Below are positions 58,740-64,000 of a stretch of DNA of 64,000 nucleotides, in pieces. Under the pieces are notes generated by a model. The model made no database searches, had not been told where the DNA came from, and was given only the letters and a program-made list of their open reading frames with translations. Each line of letters begins with the position of its first letter. Position 1 is the first letter of the stretch. The translations under genes were made by a program, and so were the position numbers. The stretch spans positions 558,001 to 622,000 of the forward strand of contig JAAROD010000076.1 of NCBI GenBank assembly GCA_012274445.1, read 5' to 3'. The DNA comes from Sclerotiophoma versabilis. Its lineage: Eukaryota; Ascomycota; Dothideomycetes; Pleosporales; Didymellaceae.

Positions 58740-59649
58740 CTACCTACTACTATCTCTCTACTATCTATCCTAGTATAAAGTAAGTACTATTACTTATAAC
58801 TAGACTCTTATATCTAGCTATTATTAAAGACTTTAATTATCTAATTCTATAGTAAGTTCTTCTTCTTATACTAGAAAGAAAGGTAGTAGTACGCCTTAAA
58901 GATAATAAAGAGTAGAATAGCTTAACCTTTAGTACTAATACCCTATATAACTATTATCTACTCTTTATTACCTAGCTAAACTATTTTTAGCTATTCTTAT
59001 TACTTTAAAGCTATAATAACTACCTCTATTAATATAATATCTATTATAAAGCTAGCCTTATTAAAGTTATAGGTATTATTATTCTAGATACTATACCTAG
59101 CTTTAATATTAGCTACTAGGCTAAACTAGCTCTAGATTACCTTAGATTTCTTATAGAGAGCTCTCTTATAGTTATACCTTTAATTAAACTTTACTATAAG
59201 CTCTAGTTAGTACTTAATAAACGTACTAGGCTATTTTAGGCTAATATAGCCTAGACTATACTCTTATTATAAAGAATTAGCTATATTAGCTATAGCTATA
59301 AGCTTTATAAGAAACTCTTATATAACTAGCTTAAGTATATACTTAATAATTACCTACTTCTTAGTATTAGTTAGGTTCTATAAGTTAGCTATAGTATTAG
59401 TGTGTAAAGGTTATCTAGCGTGTTAGTTACATAGTATAGTTTTAGGGACCTTATAGATAGCTGCAGCACGTTATAAAGAGAGCTTTACATCTCTTTTAAG
59501 AGCTTAAACTGCAAGCTATATCTAAGCTTCTTTTAACGCGTCTAGCTGGCGCTGTTATTAAGGCATTAGTAGGGGAGTAGTGTTTTAGTGTAGTCTTAGT
59601 AAAAGTGCGCAGCTTGCCTGCGTGCGCAGCTTGCCCGTGAGGTACGTTA
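58740..59649 (-). pseudogene. Truncated pogo-B relic at the border of the RIPed block
   Basis: From about 58815 it follows the N-terminal half of pogo-B copy 2 (29776-30615). RIP becomes weaker towards the right: CpG and CpA reappear and the terminal repeat at 59605-59649 is nearly pristine, with GTGCGCAGCTTGCC present twice. A helix-turn-helix word (AAAIYKVPKTIL) is readable on the minus strand near 59430-59465. The C-terminal half is missing. Confidence 0.75.
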
Positions 59650-62238
59650 TAAAAAATAAGATTAAGTGTAATTCTGCGCAAAACAAAGCAGCTTCTTGCG
59701 CTCTAGAATACTTGCTAATACATCCTGTAAACACCTTAGTGCTAATGCCTCTAGCTTGTTCTGCATGCTTTTCTAAAGTTAGCTTCTACTTCCTAGTATG
59801 TGGGATTTTGGAAGAGGTGCAGGCGGAAGCGCCATCTATCCCTGATGATCAACGCTAGCCAAATCTGTGACATATGATAAGAAGAATCTCAAAATCAAAA
59901 TTACAAACCTATTTTGTACGCTACTTGCAAACCCTCTTATATAGACCTGGAGGAGAGTAGTTCCACTAAACCACGAGCCCGAGCTGTTGGATGAGTTGTT
60001 ACTCCTTTGATGGAAATTTGATCAATAACAACATAAACAATGTATGCCAATCTAGGAACTATGATATCGAAGCTCGTATCTACCTCGTGGCTCAATACAG
60101 TATATTTTTGGCGAATATTGCGTGGAAGATCGCGCACTGTTTTGGGGGGCGTGTGGGGCTGACCGAGGCTCAAATTCGGCTTCAGGTGCAGGCTTGCCTC
60201 GTTGAAATGGGTACCAGTCGATTCAAGAAGTATAAAAACACGTACGTAGGTATATGAGAACTCCATTTGTCAGAGAATGTGTTGTAATACTGTGCTTACA
60301 ATTTTAGCTTCTGCTTGGCACTTAACATGGCAGATGTCGAGTGGACGTGCGATTGCTTCCTGGCAAAATCCCTCGTTAGGCAATCGATTCTAAACCTCTA
60401 GAGCTATAGATCTACGTGGAGAAGCTTTTCGGATTTTTCCTGCTATTTCAAGTTTGCACTCAATTGATGTAGCATTATGTCTTGTCTAAGGAGTTGCTCC
60501 GGAAGCTGCTTGGCTCCGTTGGTGACGTGAACGACTATGTACGCTGTGCCGAATGTACCGCGTGCTATTGGAGTCTGAACGATCCATTCGCCGAATCCTT
60601 ACTCTAGCTCTCGCGGTGTCGGTACCACAGAGGGATTATTTCCTTTACGGCAATTCCACAGGAAAGCCTTTAAGTTGGTTCAAAAATAGCTTTTAACTAA
60701 GTAACTTCGCTAGACATACCCCACCAATAACCATCGTATTTTGAAAAGGCACTGGTCACAATTCACGAAGCACAGAAACTTCTTCCCCATTGATAGTGCT
60801 ACTCATTCCTCGCCCGTTACTTACTACCACGAAACATACGCCCGCATCTTGTAATCAGTCAAAACAAGCATGGACGCCAGCGACATTTTGCTCGTCTGAT
60901 TCAGCAGTGACTAGCTACAGTTCAACACCCTCGTCAGGCTTGTCAACCTACACCGATGATCTGGCCTTGTCAGGAGAGGGTGGGAGCTCATCAACAGCAA
61001 TCTTGAAAGAAGATGTAGATGTGTCTCATCGATATTCGATATTGGTGATAGATCTGGGGTAATACATTGAGGCATGTTCTTTGCCCTATTTAAAAGCAAG
61101 ACGGCCCACTTGACTCAATGGAATATCAATTTATCGCTCGTGTTGTCTCCCACAAGCCCCAATAGAGATATCGAATCTCCATTTCTTCGCCTCTCCCATG
61201 ACTGGCCACCATCGCTGAAAGTCACAAGGTTGAAACCAACCTGCGAGTGTTTCTCGCGTCAACGCGTCTTCGGTGCTTCTAGTTCCTCCCACTGCACCTG
61301 GCTATATCAACATTGAAACACCCACTCGGTGGTGGACGTTCTATCCCAGTCTGATCTAAGCCAGGTTCGTGCTCGAGCCAATAAAATTTGGGATAGTCGG
61401 GATCGTCCGTTGAAGGGCAATCTAAGTCTCTTACCAAAAAAATTGGCAGTTAGACTTCATGATTTTGTATGCCACTGTGTTTGAGACAAAGGTACACAGT
61501 CCTGAGAGATGTTGGCATGTTCCATAGCTAGTTTGCAAGAGCTTGACTAGTAAGCAGAATGTGCCCTCTGCAATTAACAAAGCACGGTTACCTTAACGAA
61601 GACATTTTCTGACTAGCGGCTACCTTGGCTCATAATCTATGGCCTCAGCTTCTAAGCGCTCAAGCAAAGGCAGTGAATTAGCAACGCCATACGTGACTAT
61701 TGCCGGCCACAGGTCCATCTCTCTATTATGTTTTCACTGATGGAAGCAATAACAGCGCATGAAAGCTGGCAAAGTCCAGCAATGTGCTGTCGCTGAAGTA
61801 ATTTCCATTGCAAACGTCCAACCTAACAAAATCGTAGATTGAGAATTCTCACCTTGACAATTCCCATCACCGGTAACAACCCTGTGTTTGTCGCAATCTT
61901 CACTGCCATAGTTTCCAGACTGAAATGCCTTGTCAGACTCGTCCGCGCTTTCTACATATCCGCTGTCTTCGTGCTTCGTCTTTTAATCTCTCTTTGCAAA
62001 ATTATCTTTAAAGCAAGTATTGAAAGCTTTTAGCAACTTGCGTCTTGAATTTCCACTGAAGACCGAGAGGAAGCGCCCAAGTTTTTGCGGTACAATTCAT
62101 AGGTAACCCTATGTGTAGTCTTCTGCAATGGTTTGCCAATTGCGGTTAATGGCAGCCAGAGAAATAAGACCAGTGGTTGTTTGTACTCGTGGATTATTGC
62201 GTGGATTATTTCGTTGGGTAAGTAAACCATGACGATCT
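59650..62238. other. Normal-composition DNA, no gene recognised
   Basis: From the pogo-B terminal repeat onward base composition is ordinary and RIP traces vanish. Short ATG ORFs occur, such as 59937-60266 (-, 109 codons) and 61074-61316 (+, 80 codons), but I recognise no domain and no clear exon chain. A hydrophobic stretch is encoded at about 61839-62033 (+), without an ATG start. The region may hold unannotated exons, UTRs or decayed genes. Confidence 0.4.
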
Positions 62239-62568
62239 TCACGAATCGTACAGTTTTGAGATTATAATATAGCTAACAAGAGAATAAGGAAACCAACTAC
62301 GGGCTATGCTGGGAAGGTGTTTTGTTGTTAGGAACAGGGGATTAGCGCAAAGCAACGGAGGCAAGCCAGCCATTTCGAATAAGTGCGGGAATCGGCCTGC
62401 TGTGCCACGTACCGCGCCCCAGCCCAAGGATGAGCTGACATTGAACCGTATCGTGTTATGATTGTAGGAGAACCTGATGGTCGCTTCGATCTCGCCTTCA
62501 ACCAAGCTCAATCCGACAGCTAACATATTTGTCACTCTCGAGAAGGCTGTGCGTCCAGACGATACCAT
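62239..62568 (-). CDS. Hypothetical ORF, possible first exon or gene fragment
   Basis: 109 codons from the ATG at 62568. The first half contains a stretch (residues about 15-38) with a faint likeness to the 'LVxGxLxxxxxYN' motif of peptide-synthetase condensation domains, too weak to name. A possible intron donor (GTACGT) lies near 62415, and the sequence after it looks less like coding DNA. No neighbour supports a pathway. Confidence 0.2.
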   Translation of the reverse strand: MVSSGRTAFSRVTNMLAVGLSLVEGEIEATIRFSYNHNTIRFNVSSSLGWGAVRGTAGRFPHLFEMAGLPPLLCANPLFLTTKHLPSIARSWFPYSLVSYIIISKLYDS

Positions 62569-62647
62569 TCGATAGTTCCAAACCGATGTACAATGCCAGA
62601 AGGCAAGTAAGATGGCTCAAGACAATGACTGAGAGCTCTTCAATGCC

Positions 62648-62782
62648 TCATCCAGTCTTCTGCATGGTCTCTGCCTTCTCCGGTGGCGCTTCTTTCGAAT
62701 CTTTGTCTTTGGGCGTCATGTAAACAGCCATTGCAGGCAGGGCGACGCCCAGAGCGAGACGTCCGTAGCAAAAGAAACTCAT
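62648..62782 (-). CDS. Small membrane-type protein, hypothetical
   Basis: A 44-residue ORF from the ATG at 62782, with a purine at -3. It has a short hydrophobic segment (about residues 8-21) followed by a charged Lys/Asp/Glu/Pro tail. That layout resembles tiny mitochondrial or ER membrane proteins, but I do not recognise it. A longer in-frame start at 62926 is possible. It is divergent from the hydrolase gene at 63157. Confidence 0.35.
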   Translation of the reverse strand: MSFFCYGRLALGVALPAMAVYMTPKDKDSKEAPPEKAETMQKTG

Positions 62783-63156
62783 GTCGCGAGGATGTAATGA
62801 GTGCCCTTTTCTCTGAGAGTTGGCTGGTGTTTCAATGGTAGGTTGCTGGTCGTTGATGAGTCCGAATGTAACCAGTACAACGGGCCTTGAAATTCGGTCC
62901 CGGCGTAGCACTACGATTGCCGACAAAGATTCAGAAACGGATTTTTAACGGTGCAATATGTCGGCAATGAAAGTGTAGCCTGTGCCTGTCGTGGTGTGGT
63001 TGCCACCGTCATCGGAACTGTCAATCGCGCTGCGTTACGTCATCGTCGACTACGGTATCCAATTGCAGCTTCCCCTCCACATATGAGCACATCAACAACA
63101 CTCGGCCCATCACGATACTACAGCACACAACCTTTCCAGTCTTCAAATACACCAGC

Positions 63157-64000
63157 ATGTCTTCCCAAGGGTCTCCACAAGTGAAATACTACGATATTCC
63201 AAATTTCACTTTCCACAACGGCGACACCCTCCCCACTGTCCGAGTCGCATACCAGGTCCTCAATCCACGACAAGAGAAAGTGGCCGTAGTCCACACATGT
63301 TTCCGAGGCCGAATCGCAAACACGTTAAACCACGCCGACTATGCGCTGCGCGACTACAAAGTAATCGTCATTGCGCTCTTCGGCAACGGCGAATCCTCGT
63401 CGCCGTCCAACACGGAGAAATTCCCTGCTAAGCTCGAATACATGGACTGCGTCAAAGCACAACACAAGCTCCTCACCGAAGAGCTGAAGATGGACCAAGT
63501 GGACGTGATGCTCGGCTTTTCCATGGGCGGACAAATCACATACCACTGGATTACGACGCACCGATCCTTTGTCAAGAACGCGGTTATCGTATGTTCATCC
63601 GCCAAAACATCGAAGCACAATTTCCAGTTCCTGGAAGGCCCGAAGGCGGGGCTGCAGAACGCTAAAAATGCAGAGTCTGGGATTAGGGCGTTTGGAAAGG
63701 GGTATTCTGCGTGGTTGACGAGTGCAGAGTGGTTTGATGAGGAGCTGTATAAAGAGATGGGGTTTGATTCCTTGGAGGCGTGGGATGAGAATGCGACATT
63801 CAAGGGGTATGAAGGGTGGACTGGGGATGATCTGTTGGCTATGTTGGGAATGTGGCAGCGCGGCGACATTTCGAGGTGCGGTCAAAGCTTTGATGGCGAC
63901 CTAATCAAAGCTCTCAAGCACATCGACGCGAGGGTGTTGCTGATGCCGTGTGAGACCGATCAGTACTTCCGGCCAAAGGCTAATGAGAGGGAGGTGGGCC
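63157..64000 (+). CDS. MetX-like alpha/beta-hydrolase (homoserine acetyltransferase family), 3' end beyond window
   Basis: 281 codons without intron or stop, open at the window edge. The start is the ATG at 63157; the frame has no other ATG back to a TGA at 62968. The N-terminus has the family's HNGDTLP...VAYQ block, and GNGESSSPSN follows near residue 76. The nucleophile elbow is GFSMGG with Ser122, and Asp268 in a CETDQYF context is the likely acid. The catalytic His would lie past the edge. The fold is that of homoserine O-acetyltransferase, but many fungal members of this branch are unassigned hydrolases, so the substrate is uncertain. It is the first clear host gene outside the transposon block. 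Confidence 0.85.
   Translation, partial: MSSQGSPQVKYYDIPNFTFHNGDTLPTVRVAYQVLNPRQEKVAVVHTCFRGRIANTLNHADYALRDYKVIVIALFGNGESSSPSNTEKFPAKLEYMDCVKAQHKLLTEELKMDQVDVMLGFSMGGQITYHWITTHRSFVKNAVIVCSSAKTSKHNFQFLEGPKAGLQNAKNAESGIRAFGKGYSAWLTSAEWFDEELYKEMGFDSLEAWDENATFKGYEGWTGDDLLAMLGMWQRGDISRCGQSFDGDLIKALKHIDARVLLMPCETDQYFRPKANEREVG

Noticed and set aside
62239..62568. Reading the ORF as part of a peptide-synthetase condensation domain
   Set aside because: Only a short generic motif resembles it; no HHxxxDG motif and no other NRPS domain nearby.

Overview
The window looks like a chromosome segment from a filamentous ascomycete, probably Pezizomycotina (inference). About 50 of the 64 kb is extremely AT/TpA-rich and almost free of CpA and TpG. 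Aligned against an intact copy present in the same window, it carries the C-to-T and G-to-A changes typical of repeat-induced point mutation (RIP). Nearly all of this AT-rich DNA is a nest of dead transposons. Only two parts have ordinary composition: one intact retrotransposon (6836-13821) and the right end (about 59650-64000). A short unmutated island also lies near 3440-4300.

Layout. 1-796: end of a RIPed pogo-like DNA transposon (family B, minus). 1541-3636: RIPed Fot1/pogo-like transposon (family A, plus) whose right end is unmutated. 4954-18.87 kb: RIPed Ty3/gypsy relic A (minus), split by the intact chromovirus at 6836-13821 (target duplication AAAGC). 18.87-19.86 kb: plus-strand gag fragment, then a TAGGT-type minisatellite. 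20.0-23.05 kb: mostly unassigned, with one RIPed unknown ORF. 23049-28745: gypsy relic B (minus), interrupted by pogo-B copy 1 (24151-26017) and cut off by pogo-B copy 2 (28746-30615). 30.6-58.74 kb: gypsy relic C (plus), split at a GCTAC site by a minus solo LTR (57103-57595) and by gypsy element F (36278-57097). F in turn holds a copia element (about 38.0-44.58 kb, plus) and a second copia element E (44633-52086, minus, duplication GGTAT). 58.8-59.65 kb: a truncated pogo-B relic whose terminal repeat is the border to normal DNA. 63157-64000: a MetX-like alpha/beta-hydrolase gene running off the window.

The intact element encodes Gag, a Pol in the -1 frame (protease, reverse transcriptase, RNase H, integrase, chromodomain), and on the opposite strand between pol and the 3' LTR a 181-residue protein with a Zn2Cys6-type cysteine array and a predicted coiled coil. 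The same six-cysteine spacing is still readable in two RIPed relics (B and C), with most Cys codons turned into Tyr codons. The antisense gene is therefore a long-standing part of this family and is the most interesting system in the window. The element also shows a U UUU UUA frameshift site, a probable self-primed start of reverse transcription, and three copies of an unusual Cys/His motif at the Gag C-terminus.
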